NCBI GenBank assembly: GCA_902479065.1
Contig: CABSNM010000015.1
Coordinates: 1 to 41,048, forward strand
Source of the DNA: an uncultured Collinsella sp.
GTDB lineage: Bacteria; Actinomycetota; Coriobacteriia; Coriobacteriales; Coriobacteriaceae
Direction: 5' to 3'
DNA: 41,048 bases
Below, piece by piece: positions 21,949 through 30,317 of this stretch (its first letter is position 1; every line of letters begins with the position of its first letter). The translations under genes and the position numbers were made by a program. The notes under the pieces were generated by a model, which ran no database searches, was not told the DNA's origin, and saw only the letters and a program-made list of their open reading frames with translations.

Positions 21949-22653
21949 ATGCCTTATTACTATGGATACGGCTTTGGCATCGACCCGCTGTACCTGCTGG
22001 TTGTTCTTGTCTGCACGGTGCTTGGCCTTGCCGCACAGAACTATATCAACTCGACGTACAAAACCTGGTCCAAGGTTCGCTCGGACGGCGATACGGGTGC
22101 CACAGTCGCTCGCCGCATGCTCGATGCCAACGGTTGTAGCGCCGTGGGTATCAAGGGTGTCGCTGGCGAGCTCACCGACCATTACAACCCGCAGGACAAC
22201 AACCTGTATCTGTCGGATGCCAACCGTTCGGGCGGTTCGGTCGCAAGCGTTGCCGTCGCCTGCCACGAGGCGGGCCATGCCGCCCAGCGTCAAAGCGGCT
22301 ATGCCATGATGAAAGTGCGTACCGCCCTCGTGCCGGTCGTCAACTTTACCCAGAACACCTGGACCATCGTGTTACTCTTGGGCCTGTTTATGAACATTGC
22401 CGGGCTCACGACCCTCGCGTTGATCTTCTTTTCGTTTAGTGTGCTGTTCCAACTCGTTACGTTGCCTGTCGAGATTGACGCCAGCCGACGTGCTGTGGCG
22501 TACATCGAGCAGTCGGGCATGAGCTCCAAGCAGGTCAACGGCGCCAAGAAGGTACTGACGGCAGCCGCGCTTACCTATGTGGCTGCAGCGCTCACCTCGA
22601 TTATTCAGCTGCTCTATCTTATGGCTCGCTACAACAGAAACTCCAACCGATAA
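21949..22653 (+). CDS. Membrane-bound neutral zinc metallopeptidase (YugP family)
   Basis: The 234-residue protein has an N-terminal membrane span (about 12-30), the zinc motif HEAGHA at residues 106-111, two more spans (about 130-165) and a further one near the C-terminus (about 205-227). PVEIDASRRAVAYIEQ (about 178-193) provides the conserved third-ligand region. YugP-like peptidases are widespread; substrates are unknown. GGAGG lies just upstream of the ATG at 21949. A GC-rich hairpin at 22670-22699 follows the gene. Confidence 0.85.
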   Translation: MPYYYGYGFGIDPLYLLVVLVCTVLGLAAQNYINSTYKTWSKVRSDGDTGATVARRMLDANGCSAVGIKGVAGELTDHYNPQDNNLYLSDANRSGGSVASVAVACHEAGHAAQRQSGYAMMKVRTALVPVVNFTQNTWTIVLLLGLFMNIAGLTTLALIFFSFSVLFQLVTLPVEIDASRRAVAYIEQSGMSSKQVNGAKKVLTAAALTYVAAALTSIIQLLYLMARYNRNSNR

Positions 22654-22669
22654 CAAATTGGGTCGCTGG

Positions 22670-22699
22670 GCGCCGCGGGGATTCGTGTCCCCGCGGCGC
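22670..22699 (+). terminator. GC-rich hairpin after the zinc peptidase gene
   Basis: GCGCCGCGGGGA (22670-22681) is the perfect complement of TCCCCGCGGCGC (22688-22699). No T-tract follows, so termination would be weak or need Rho. Confidence 0.55.
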
Positions 22700-22768
22700 T
22701 GTACTATGTGTTGGACTTAAATTTGCGCAGGGCCGAAGCCCTTGTGCACGATGACGAAAGGAGGCTGC

Positions 22769-24220
22769 GTGGCAGGCTGGAATCTGACCGGCAATACCGT
22801 TTCCGCCGAGTTTGACGGTTCGGACGAGCGGGAGCGCAAGGAGCTCAGCGTGAGCCAGGCGGTAGAAATCGCCGCCGGTGCGCTCGATGCCATTCCGCAG
22901 CTGAGTGTCCTGGGCGAGGTCACGGGTTTCCGTGGTCCCAACGCCCGAAGCGGCCACTGCTACTTCCAGATTAAAGACGACTCGGCCGCCGTCGACTGCA
23001 TCATCTGGAAGGGCGCCTATCTCAAGCGTACCTTCGATCTGCGTGACGGCATGCAGGTGAGCTTTAAGGGCAGCTTCAACCTCTATAAGCCCACGGGTCG
23101 TATGAGCTTTGTCGCTCGCTCGTTTTCGCTGGCGGGGGAGGGTCTGCTGCGTCAACAAGTGGCGCAACTGGCCGAAAAGCTACGCCGTGAGGGTCTGATG
23201 GACGAAGCGCGCAAGCGCCGCATACCGGTGTTCTGCTCGCGCGTGGCGGTTGTCACCTCGCTTTCCGGTGCGGTAATCGACGACGTCAAGCGTACGCTGC
23301 GCCGACGCAACCCGCTCGTCGAGCTCGTCTGCGTGGGCGCAAAGGTCCAGGGCGAGGGTGCGCCGGCAGAGCTTATTGAAGGCTTGCGCCGCGCCGCTGC
23401 CATTACGCCAGCGCCCGACTGTATTTTGCTCGTGCGTGGTGGCGGTTCCTTCGAGGACCTCATGACCTTTAACGACGAGGAGCTTGCCCGCGCGGTGGCG
23501 GCTTGCCCTGTGCCCGTGGTGACCGGCATTGGCCATGAGCCCGATACCTCGATTTGCGACATGGTGAGCGACCGCCGCGCCTCCACGCCCACGGCGGCGG
23601 CCGAATCGGTGGCGCCGGCCATGACGGAGTTGGCCGATGTGCTCGAGGCGCGCCATCAGCGTCTGGGTGCCGCGATGGCATCGATGATTGGGTCGGCCCA
23701 GGTCGACCTGGAGATGCTCGATCAGCGTGGCCGTCGTTCCTGGGATACCTATACGGCTCGCTTGGGCGACGCGCTCGATGCGGCCGCATGCCGCCCGTGT
23801 CTCAACGATCCGACATTTATGGTCGAGCGTCGTGAGTCAGAGCTTGCCTTGACGGCCGATCGTTTGTCCGGTGCCATAACGCGCTCGGTCGGGGCGTTCC
23901 GATCCAGCTTTGAACGCCTGCCCGAGCGTCTGGCTACAAGCACCTCGGGACTCGATGGCAAGCGCCATGCGCTCACGCTTGCGAGTTCCCGTCTGGAGCA
24001 TCAGGGACGTACGATGCTCAGCAAACCCGCGTCCGACCTGGGCCGAGCTGCTGCGTCGCTCGATGCCCTGTCGCCGCTCAAGGTGCTTGCCCGTGGCTAT
24101 TCCATCGCATACAGCGATGATGGTGTGGCTACGAGCGCCAAGACCTTTAAGCCCGGCGACGCCATCCGCGTGCGCATGGCAGACGGCAACGTGGCAGCAA
24201 CGGTCAATACGGTCGAGTAG
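22769..24220 (+). CDS. xseA: Exodeoxyribonuclease VII large subunit
   Basis: The large subunit (483 aa from the GTG at 22769) degrades single-stranded DNA with XseB. The N-terminal OB fold covers about 10-115 (ISVSQ-type start, GEVTGFRGPNARSGHCYFQIKD, MSFVARSFSLAGEG). The catalytic domain has RVAVVTSLSGAVIDDVKRTL, DCILLVRGGGSFEDLMTFND and PVVTGIGHEPDTSICDMVSD followed by RRASTPTAAAE. A long helical part and RGYSIAYSDDG end it. Length is slightly above the usual. AGGAGG lies 4 bases before the GTG; an ATG at 22751 lacks a ribosome site. xseB follows by 42 bases. Confidence 0.93.
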   Translation: MAGWNLTGNTVSAEFDGSDERERKELSVSQAVEIAAGALDAIPQLSVLGEVTGFRGPNARSGHCYFQIKDDSAAVDCIIWKGAYLKRTFDLRDGMQVSFKGSFNLYKPTGRMSFVARSFSLAGEGLLRQQVAQLAEKLRREGLMDEARKRRIPVFCSRVAVVTSLSGAVIDDVKRTLRRRNPLVELVCVGAKVQGEGAPAELIEGLRRAAAITPAPDCILLVRGGGSFEDLMTFNDEELARAVAACPVPVVTGIGHEPDTSICDMVSDRRASTPTAAAESVAPAMTELADVLEARHQRLGAAMASMIGSAQVDLEMLDQRGRRSWDTYTARLGDALDAAACRPCLNDPTFMVERRESELALTADRLSGAITRSVGAFRSSFERLPERLATSTSGLDGKRHALTLASSRLEHQGRTMLSKPASDLGRAAASLDALSPLKVLARGYSIAYSDDGVATSAKTFKPGDAIRVRMADGNVAATVNTVE

Positions 24221-24262
24221 ACCGCGTTTCATAGCGATAAACCTTTAGGAAAGGAAACAGAT

Positions 24263-24529
24263 ATGGCAGAGAAGACCCCGGTCGAGCAGCTTACGTACAA
24301 GCAGGCTTCGCAGGAGTTGGAGCTCATCATACGCAGCTTGGAATCGGGCGATATGGAGCTCGAGGAGTCGCTTGAGAGCTATACCCGCGGCGTCGAGCTC
24401 CTCAAGAGCCTGCGTACCCGCTTGTCCGATGCCGAGCAGAAGGTCTCGGTGCTCCTGAAGGACGTCGACGGCAACGGCGTGCTCGCCGACGGCGAAGCCG
24501 CCAACACCGACGACAACCTTTCGTTCTAA
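24263..24529 (+). CDS. xseB: Exodeoxyribonuclease VII small subunit
   Basis: The 88-residue helical subunit has the family core LTYKQASQELELIIRSLESG then LEESLESYTRGVELLKSLR. Several copies bind one XseA and regulate nuclease activity. The C-terminus is an acidic tail. The Shine-Dalgarno AGGAAAGG precedes the start; it is co-transcribed with xseA. Confidence 0.93.
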   Translation: MAEKTPVEQLTYKQASQELELIIRSLESGDMELEESLESYTRGVELLKSLRTRLSDAEQKVSVLLKDVDGNGVLADGEAANTDDNLSF

Positions 24530-24536
24530 CCACCCC

Positions 24537-24559
24537 GACCAAATATAATTACCTTGGTC
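24537..24559 (+). promoter_or_regulatory. HIT gene -10 inside an inverted repeat
   Basis: TATAAT at 24544-24549 is a consensus -10, without a good -35. GACCAA (24537-24542) and TTGGTC (24554-24559) flank it symmetrically and could be an operator. Confidence 0.4.
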
Positions 24560-24578
24560 TGCGAGAAAGGAACCAACC

Positions 24579-24914
24579 ATGTGTGATTGCATCTTCTGCA
24601 AAATTGCCAACCACGAGATCCCCTCGACCGTCGTTTACGAGGACGACCAAGTCATCGCCTTCGACGACCTCAATCCCCAGGCGCCGGTCCACACGCTCGT
24701 GATCCCCAAGAAGCACTACAGCGACATCGCCGATAACGTGCCCGCCGAGACCATGGGCGCCATGGCCCACGCCATCCAGGAGGTCGCCAAGGTCAAGGGC
24801 TTGGAGGACGGTTTCCGCGTCATCTCCAACAAGGGCGTCAACGCCGGCCAGACCGTCATGCACTTCCATATGCACGTCCTCGGCGGCAAGAACCTGGGCG
24901 AGAACCTCATCTGA
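24579..24914 (+). CDS. HIT family nucleotide-binding protein
   Basis: A 111-residue Hint/HinT-like phosphoramidase. It starts CDCIFCKIANHEIPSTVVYE, typical of the group with a zinc-type Cys pair, and carries the histidine triad HFHMHVLGG (His 95, 97, 99) near the C-terminus. It hydrolyses nucleoside phosphoramidates; its physiological role in bacteria is unclear. AAAGGA lies 8 bases before the ATG. Confidence 0.93.
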   Translation: MCDCIFCKIANHEIPSTVVYEDDQVIAFDDLNPQAPVHTLVIPKKHYSDIADNVPAETMGAMAHAIQEVAKVKGLEDGFRVISNKGVNAGQTVMHFHMHVLGGKNLGENLI

Positions 24915-24955
24915 GGACGCACAGCCCGTCGCCTTGGCTGCCTTTGGAGTAACCT

Positions 24956-25846
24956 ATGCAGCTTTCTCAACTCGAATACCTTCAAGCGGTAGCGAACTAC
25001 GGCGGCGTGCGCAAAGCGGCTCGCGCCGTTCACGTGAGCCCACAGGCCGTTTCGTCGGCAATCAAAAAGTTGGAATCTGAGTATCAGATTGTTTTGCTCG
25101 ACCGATCGGCGGGGGAGGCTGTTTTGTCTCCGGCGGGCAGAGAATTTGCGCGTCGTGCACGCGTGATCCTGGCACAAATCGACGATCTCAAAAAGTACAC
25201 CCAATCGGGGAACGGCGGCGTTTCGCCCGACGGTCACTTTCGTCTTTACGCCCCCTGTCTTCACGGGCGGGGGCGTCTTTTTTCCGAAAACTGGTACGAC
25301 TCGTTTGAAAGCTCGCACCCTCAGATTCACCTTGATGTTTGGCATCAGCCAACGGCTACATGCTTTGAATCACTTGTGCTTGGCATTTCGGATGCGGCCA
25401 TCTCATTTGAGGAACCAAGGGACAGTGTCCTTTCTTCGAAATACTTGGGTGAAAAGGAGCTCAAGGTTCTTTCGTGCCCAGCGGGTCATCAATCTGTGGA
25501 TGCTATGACCGTTCGTGAGTTACTAGGCGGCAGGCTCGCTGTTCCAATTAATTTGTCACCCTGTCTCAATGCAATCAATCAATGCCCCGAAGCCCAGCTG
25601 GTTAATTTCCGCTTTCGCGATGTCGAATACGGAAACAGGGCGCAGACTGAGTTTCTTCAAGCCGGGGGATTGATATTGAGCTTTTCTGGCTCTTCTCTCG
25701 CATCAGATGGACTGGAAGTGAGCGAGTGTTCCATTGAAGGCTCGCATGACGTAGCCTTGCCCATCTACTTTTGCTATCGACAAAATGCCTGGACCGATCG
25801 ACACCAGACGGTATTTCTTCACCTATTGCGTCACCTTGCTTCGTGA
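24956..25846 (+). CDS. LysR family transcriptional regulator
   Basis: The 296-residue protein has an N-terminal winged HTH (about 1-60: LSQLEYLQAVANYGGVRKAA then VSPQAVSSAIKKLESEYQ), the usual linker helix (FARRARVILAQIDDLKKY) and a periplasmic-binding-like effector domain (about 90-290). The effector is unknown. The MFS gene 119 bases downstream on the same strand is a plausible target or partner. Codon use from about 25300 is more AT-rich than in the neighbours. Confidence 0.85.
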   Translation: MQLSQLEYLQAVANYGGVRKAARAVHVSPQAVSSAIKKLESEYQIVLLDRSAGEAVLSPAGREFARRARVILAQIDDLKKYTQSGNGGVSPDGHFRLYAPCLHGRGRLFSENWYDSFESSHPQIHLDVWHQPTATCFESLVLGISDAAISFEEPRDSVLSSKYLGEKELKVLSCPAGHQSVDAMTVRELLGGRLAVPINLSPCLNAINQCPEAQLVNFRFRDVEYGNRAQTEFLQAGGLILSFSGSSLASDGLEVSECSIEGSHDVALPIYFCYRQNAWTDRHQTVFLHLLRHLAS

Positions 25847-25862
25847 GGCCATTTGGCCTCGT

Positions 25863-25889
25863 GGCGTCAAGTGAATGTTGACGCCTTTT
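25863..25889 (+). terminator. Terminator after the LysR gene
   Basis: GGCGTCAA (25863-25870) pairs with TTGACGCC (25878-25885), followed by TTTT. A short palindrome GAGGCC/GGCCTC (25845-25860) precedes it. Confidence 0.75.
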
Positions 25890-25965
25890 AACACATGACT
25901 GACGGCTCTGCCCTCATGCTTTTCCAAGATTCCGATTTAGATTGCTGACTCTTGGAGGGCGGAGT

Positions 25966-27126
25966 ATGAAAAACCGTACGGTTTTGCTTTATATGACGTT
26001 CGTTTTTCTGTCGAACTTCAGCACCATTTTGTATTTTCTGACGGTTTACCTTGAATTCGTCGGATTCTCGATGGTAGCGATTTCTAGCATGATGATTGCA
26101 TACCAAGTGAGTAAGTTCATTCTTGAGGTTCCTACTGGTTATATTGCTGACAGGTTTGGACGAAAGACAAGCGGTCTCGTTGGCGTCGTGGGAATGCTTG
26201 GATACTACGCCGCCCTACTTTTCGCCCGTTCTCCTCTGCTTTTAATCGGCGCGTTTGCTCTCAAAGGATTTGCAGTTGCATGTGTGAGCGGATCCATAGA
26301 AGCGATCTACATTGACAGCGTCTCTCAGGACCAGCTCGTAAGACTTAATGTCGTTGAGCGATTTGTTTTCTATGCCTCTTATGCCATCTCCGCTTGCGTG
26401 GGCGGTTTCATTTCGTCTGTCGGTGCATATCTCATTGGTCTTTCGGCAGATATCATCGCAATGGTGTTGACGTTGGTTGTCGTTGCCTGCATTCCTGAGA
26501 TGCGAAGAGGGGACACTGCAGCGACACCTAAGCGTGGAATTAGCCCGAAGATGATCGGTGCCGCTATTGCGCGTAACGGCATTCTTCTTTCAGCGTTCAT
26601 CATGGACTGCTCTCAGGCATTTGCTTTTGTTGCCCTGGAAGACTTTTTCTCACTGTTGCTTGCGGGTCGCGGAATGAATGCCGTCGCTTCGGGTGTGATC
26701 ATTGCGGTCCAGCTCCTTGCCTCGGCCTCCATGGGGCTTATTGTGCCCAGTGTGATTGCTCATGTCGACAAGGGCCGTTTTGCGCGTATTTGCGGCATCG
26801 TGCGCCTTTCCCTGACTGCTCTGTTTTTGATTCCCTTTACTCCGGTCTATTTGCTGCCCGTGTTCTATGTACTGCAGACGGTCGCTTACTCGTTATTTGC
26901 TCCAATTAAATACTCAATTTTTCAAAATGCTGTCGATTCTTCGATGCGCTGTTCACTGATTTCGGTCCAAAGCCAGATGGTGGCGGTGGGTGCCATCCTT
27001 TTCTATCTGTTCAATGCTGCGTTGAGCAGCATCGCGGGCATTCGAGTCATATTGCTTGTAGTGCTCGGGATATCTTCTTTGGTGTATATCCCCGCGCTAT
27101 TTCGTCTTACAAGTCAAAGGCCATGA
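25966..27126 (+). CDS. MFS transporter
   Basis: A 386-residue major facilitator with about 12 membrane spans. The loop 2-3 signature GYIADRFGRKTSGLVG (about residues 62-77) is clear, and a basic central loop (EMRRGDTAATPKRGISPK, about 178-195) splits the two six-span halves. It probably exports a small molecule or drug; the substrate is unknown. GGCGGAG just before the ATG at 25966 supports this start over a frame from 25942. Codon use is AT-richer than in flanking genes, suggesting that it and the LysR gene came by transfer as a unit (inference). Confidence 0.82.
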   Translation: MKNRTVLLYMTFVFLSNFSTILYFLTVYLEFVGFSMVAISSMMIAYQVSKFILEVPTGYIADRFGRKTSGLVGVVGMLGYYAALLFARSPLLLIGAFALKGFAVACVSGSIEAIYIDSVSQDQLVRLNVVERFVFYASYAISACVGGFISSVGAYLIGLSADIIAMVLTLVVVACIPEMRRGDTAATPKRGISPKMIGAAIARNGILLSAFIMDCSQAFAFVALEDFFSLLLAGRGMNAVASGVIIAVQLLASASMGLIVPSVIAHVDKGRFARICGIVRLSLTALFLIPFTPVYLLPVFYVLQTVAYSLFAPIKYSIFQNAVDSSMRCSLISVQSQMVAVGAILFYLFNAALSSIAGIRVILLVVLGISSLVYIPALFRLTSQRP

Positions 27127-27159
27127 GTATTTAGGCACCGATAACTTATATATCAACGC

Positions 27160-27195
27160 AATAAACCCGAGCGCGAGGGCGTTTGGGTTTATTAT
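27160..27195 (+). terminator. Terminator after the MFS gene
   Basis: AATAAACCC (27160-27168) pairs with GGGTTTATT (27185-27193) and is followed by ATTG. The loop is GC-rich. Confidence 0.65.
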
Positions 27196-27246
27196 TGAAG
27201 CGTATGTAACCTGGCGGCGCCACACCGCCTGTTAGTAGGGAGACAC

Positions 27247-28425
27247 ATGAACGTTCTGGTCGTCAACGCGGGATCTTCGACCCTTAAGTATCAGGTCATC
27301 GACACCAAGTCCCATAAGGTGTCCGCAAAGGGCTCCTGCGAGCGCGTCTGCTTTACCGGTGGTACCTTCACCCATGCTGCCAATGGCTCCAAGAAGGTGA
27401 CCGAGAACATCGAGTTCCCCGACCACAAGGTCGCCATCGAGGTCGTCCTGAAGGACCTTGAGGCCAACGGCGTCAAGATCGAGGGCATCGGCCACCGTAT
27501 CGTTCAGGGCGGTTGGTACTTTGGTGATTCCTCCCTCGTCGACGAGGACGTCCTCGCCAAGATTCGCGAGGTCGCCCCGCTGGCGCCGCTGCACAACAAC
27601 CCCGAGGCCAACGTTATCGAGTACTGCCTGGAGCAGTATCCCGATCTGCCCAACGTCACGGTCTACGACACCGCTTTCCACTTCAACATGCCCGAGGTCG
27701 CCAAGACCTACGCCCTTCCCAAGGATGTTTGCGACAAGCTGCACATCCGTAAGTACGGCGCCCACGGCACCAGCTATCGCTACATCTCCAAGAAGGTCGC
27801 CGAGATGACCAACGGCGAGGCCCGCAAGGTCGTCGTGTGCCATATCGGCTCCGGCGCTTCCCTGTGCGCCATCGAGGACGGCAAGTGCATGGACACCACC
27901 ATGGGCTTGACGCCGCTCGACGGCGTCATGATGGGCACCCGCTGCGGCTCCATCGACCCGGCTACCGTGTGCTACCTGCAGCGCGAGGGTGGCTACACCT
28001 TCGACGAGGTCGACGAGATGATGAACAAGAAGTCTGGCCTTTTGGCTGTGACCGGTGGCAAGACCAACGACTGCCGCAACGTTGAGGGGCTCGCCGCTGC
28101 TGGTGACCCCGAGGCTCAGCTCGCCTTCGATATGTTCGTCTACAAGATTGCCGCTAAGGCCGCCGAGATGGCCACCTCCATGTGCGGCATGGACACCCTG
28201 GTCTTTACCGCCGGCATCGGCGAGCACGCTCCGGCCGTTCGCGCTGGCGTGGCCGATCGTCTGGCCTTTATGGGCGTCAAGATGGATCACGCCCGTAATG
28301 CCCTGCGTGGCGACGGCGCTTGGTGCCTGTCCGCCAAGGATTCCAAGGTCAAGATTTTCGTCATCCCTACGGACGAGGAGTTCATGATCGCTTCCGACGT
28401 CGAGCGCATCGTCAACGGCAAGTAA
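27247..28425 (+). CDS. ackA: Acetate kinase (first copy)
   Basis: The 392-residue enzyme makes ATP and acetate from acetyl phosphate. Family signatures are NVLVVNAGSSTLKYQ at the start, GIGHRIVQGGWYF (about 80-92), VYDTAFHFNMP, KYGAHGTSYRYIS (about 174-186; the usual second His of GTSH is replaced by Tyr), CHIGSGASLCAIEDGKCMDT and TAGIGEHAP. Codon choice is strongly biased (GCC, AAG, GTC), as in highly expressed genes. GGGAG precedes the ATG. A second ackA follows 163 bases downstream, and pta lies nearby in convergent orientation. Confidence 0.95.
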   Translation: MNVLVVNAGSSTLKYQVIDTKSHKVSAKGSCERVCFTGGTFTHAANGSKKVTENIEFPDHKVAIEVVLKDLEANGVKIEGIGHRIVQGGWYFGDSSLVDEDVLAKIREVAPLAPLHNNPEANVIEYCLEQYPDLPNVTVYDTAFHFNMPEVAKTYALPKDVCDKLHIRKYGAHGTSYRYISKKVAEMTNGEARKVVVCHIGSGASLCAIEDGKCMDTTMGLTPLDGVMMGTRCGSIDPATVCYLQREGGYTFDEVDEMMNKKSGLLAVTGGKTNDCRNVEGLAAAGDPEAQLAFDMFVYKIAAKAAEMATSMCGMDTLVFTAGIGEHAPAVRAGVADRLAFMGVKMDHARNALRGDGAWCLSAKDSKVKIFVIPTDEEFMIASDVERIVNGK

Positions 28426-28436
28426 TTGCAAGAGGG

Positions 28437-28475
28437 GAGGGGCTGGACGACCGAGCGCCGTTCGGCCCCTCTTTT
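28437..28475 (+). terminator. Terminator between the two ackA genes
   Basis: GAGGGGC (28437-28443) pairs with GCCCCTC (28465-28471), followed by TTTTGCG. It implies that the second ackA has its own promoter in the AT-rich segment 28490-28540. Confidence 0.75.
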
Positions 28476-28588
28476 GCGCTCGTTGGGCGATATGCTGATA
28501 TCTATTTATCAAGATATGATAACTTCTTATTAAAATGCGGCCGCCTTAAGGGGCCTGCGTCGACCGTATTGCACTGCGAAGGAGTCTC

Positions 28589-29767
28589 ATGAACGTACTT
28601 GTTGTCAACGCCGGCAGCTCAAGCCTTAAATATCAGCTTTTGGATACCGATACCCGCAAGGTTTTCGCCAAGGGCAACTGCGAGCGTATCGGATCGGACA
28701 TGGGCATCTTTGGCCACTCCGAGAACGGTGGCGCTAAGCAGACCGAGGAGGTCCCTTTCCCCGATCATCGCTCTGCTATCGCTCGCGTGCTCGAGGAGCT
28801 CGAGAAGACCGACTTTACGATTGATGGCATTGGGCATCGTATCGTTCAGGGCGGCTGGCACTTCGATGATTCCGCGGTTGTCGACGACGAGGTTATGGCC
28901 AAGATTCTTGAGGTGGCACCGCTTGCTCCGCTGCACAACTACGGCGAGGCCGCAGCGATTGAGTATTGCCGTGAGAAGTATCCGGAGCTGCCCAACGTGG
29001 CGGTCTTCGACACCTCGTTCCACATGACCATGCCCGAGGTTGCCTACACCTACGCGCTGCCCAAGGACGTTTGCGACAAGTACCACGTGCGCAAGTACGG
29101 CGCCCACGGCACGAGCCACCGCTATGAGTGGATGATGGCCAAGGAGATCCTGGGTTCGCGCTGCCACCGCCTGCTTTCGTGCCATCTGGGCAACGGTGCT
29201 TCGCTCGCTGCTATCGAGGACGGCGTGTGCCGCGACACCACGATGGGTCTCACGCCGCTCGATGGCCTGATGATGGGCACCCGTTGTGGTTCCATCGACC
29301 CGGCCACCGTGTGCTACCTGCAGCGCGAGGGCGGCTACAGCTACCAGGAAGTCGATGACATGATGAACAAGCAGTCTGGTCTGCTTGCCATCTCGGGCAT
29401 TTCCAACGACGCCCGCGACATCCGCACGCGCGCCTCCGAGGGCGACGAGCGCTGCCTGCTCGCCTTCGATATGTTCGCCTATAAGGCCATGCAGCAGGCC
29501 GGTTCCATGATCGCTTCCATGGCGGGCGTGGACACCATTACCTTTACCGCCGGCATCGGCGAGAACGACTGGTCGATCCGCAAGGCCTTCTGCGACTGCT
29601 TCGAGTGGCTGGGCGTGCGCATCGACAACAACAGGAACCGCGAGGCCGTGGGTAACGGCCCGCAGGTCATCAGCGCCGCCGGCTCTTCCGTCACGGTCAT
29701 GGTCATCCCCACCGACGAGGAATACATGATCGCCCACGACGTCGAGCGCCTGACCAAGAACAACTAA
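28589..29767 (+). CDS. ackA: Acetate kinase (second copy)
   Basis: A second 392-residue acetate kinase, clearly paralogous to the first. It starts MNVLVVNAGSSSLKYQ and has GIGHRIVQGGWHF, VFDTSFHMTMP, KYGAHGTSHRYEW (with the canonical His of GTSH), CHLGNGASLAAIEDGVCRDT and TAGIGENDW. It differs most in the C-terminal 130 residues and is somewhat less codon-biased. AAGGAG precedes the ATG. The AT-rich spacer upstream (28490-28540) and the terminator at 28437-28475 suggest separate regulation from the first copy. Confidence 0.95.
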   Translation: MNVLVVNAGSSSLKYQLLDTDTRKVFAKGNCERIGSDMGIFGHSENGGAKQTEEVPFPDHRSAIARVLEELEKTDFTIDGIGHRIVQGGWHFDDSAVVDDEVMAKILEVAPLAPLHNYGEAAAIEYCREKYPELPNVAVFDTSFHMTMPEVAYTYALPKDVCDKYHVRKYGAHGTSHRYEWMMAKEILGSRCHRLLSCHLGNGASLAAIEDGVCRDTTMGLTPLDGLMMGTRCGSIDPATVCYLQREGGYSYQEVDDMMNKQSGLLAISGISNDARDIRTRASEGDERCLLAFDMFAYKAMQQAGSMIASMAGVDTITFTAGIGENDWSIRKAFCDCFEWLGVRIDNNRNREAVGNGPQVISAAGSSVTVMVIPTDEEYMIAHDVERLTKNN

Positions 29768-29789
29768 CGCGCGCATTTGCAAGTAAACG

Positions 29790-29825
29790 AAAGGCCTCCA
29801 GAGCAACAGCTCCGGAGGCCTTTTT
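29790..29825 (+). terminator. Terminator after the second ackA
   Basis: AAGGCCTCC (29791-29799) pairs with GGAGGCCTT (29814-29822), with GAGC/GCTC inside and TTTTT after. Strong. Confidence 0.9.
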
Positions 29826-30175
29826 GCTAGCAGGCGGGCGGCGGAAACTTTGTCCCATTTCGAGCACAAATTCTGGGACACGCTTTCCAGTTGAGGCATG
29901 TTGCGGAAAGTGCGACCCACAATAAAGCAAAATTCCGTCCCAAAGTTTCCCAAACAGGCCCCAAGCGGAAGCCACATCCCACAATCCGCCTCCAAACTGG
30001 GATGTAGTTTCCGGCACAACAACCGCCGAAGCCCACCGGCCTTTCAATCTCCAAAGTGATCATCATCAGCAACGCCTGCGCTCCCAGCAACGGCACCCAT
30101 CCATTCAGATTTTCAGCCCCAGCTCGTAGCCAAGCAGCCGTCCACTCCAGATGCCCTGAATGCCATGTGACGGCA

Positions 30176-30302
30176 GGGACCCTACAGGGTAAAGCTCTGA
30201 AAACTTTCCGCAGGACGCATGAAACCCCCGCCGCACGAAGTGCGCAGCGGGGGTTTCATGCATGTCCGAGGACGTTTTCAGAGCTTTACCCTGTAGGGTC
30301 CC
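30176..30302. repeat. 127-bp nested palindrome before the pta stop codon
   Basis: The outer arms 30176-30204 and 30274-30302 are perfect 29-bp complements. The inner arms GCATGAAACCCCCGC (30217-30231) and GCGGGGGTTTCATGC (30247-30261) are perfect 15-bp complements, and GCAC/GTGC (30233-30243) forms the tip. No long T-tract is attached. It ends 15 bases from the pta stop and may act as a bidirectional terminator or be a mobile palindromic unit. Confidence 0.75.
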
Positions 30303-30317
30303 GAGGGGATATGTCCG

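Larger units (their letters stand above)
29768..30317. other. Convergent intergenic region between ackA and pta
   Basis: About 550 bases with no credible gene. It contains the terminator at 29790-29825, then several half-site-like motifs of the form GGAAA...GTCCCA in both orientations (29842-29856, 29872-29887, 29904-29916, 29936-29950) plus CATCCCA/TGGGATG (about 29973-30004), then about 100 bases with no pattern, and the 127-bp nested palindrome 30176-30302. Confidence 0.6.

Noticed and set aside
28619..30022. 467-codon minus-strand ORF opposite the second ackA
   Set aside because: Antisense to acetate kinase; the part beyond the gene runs through a terminator.
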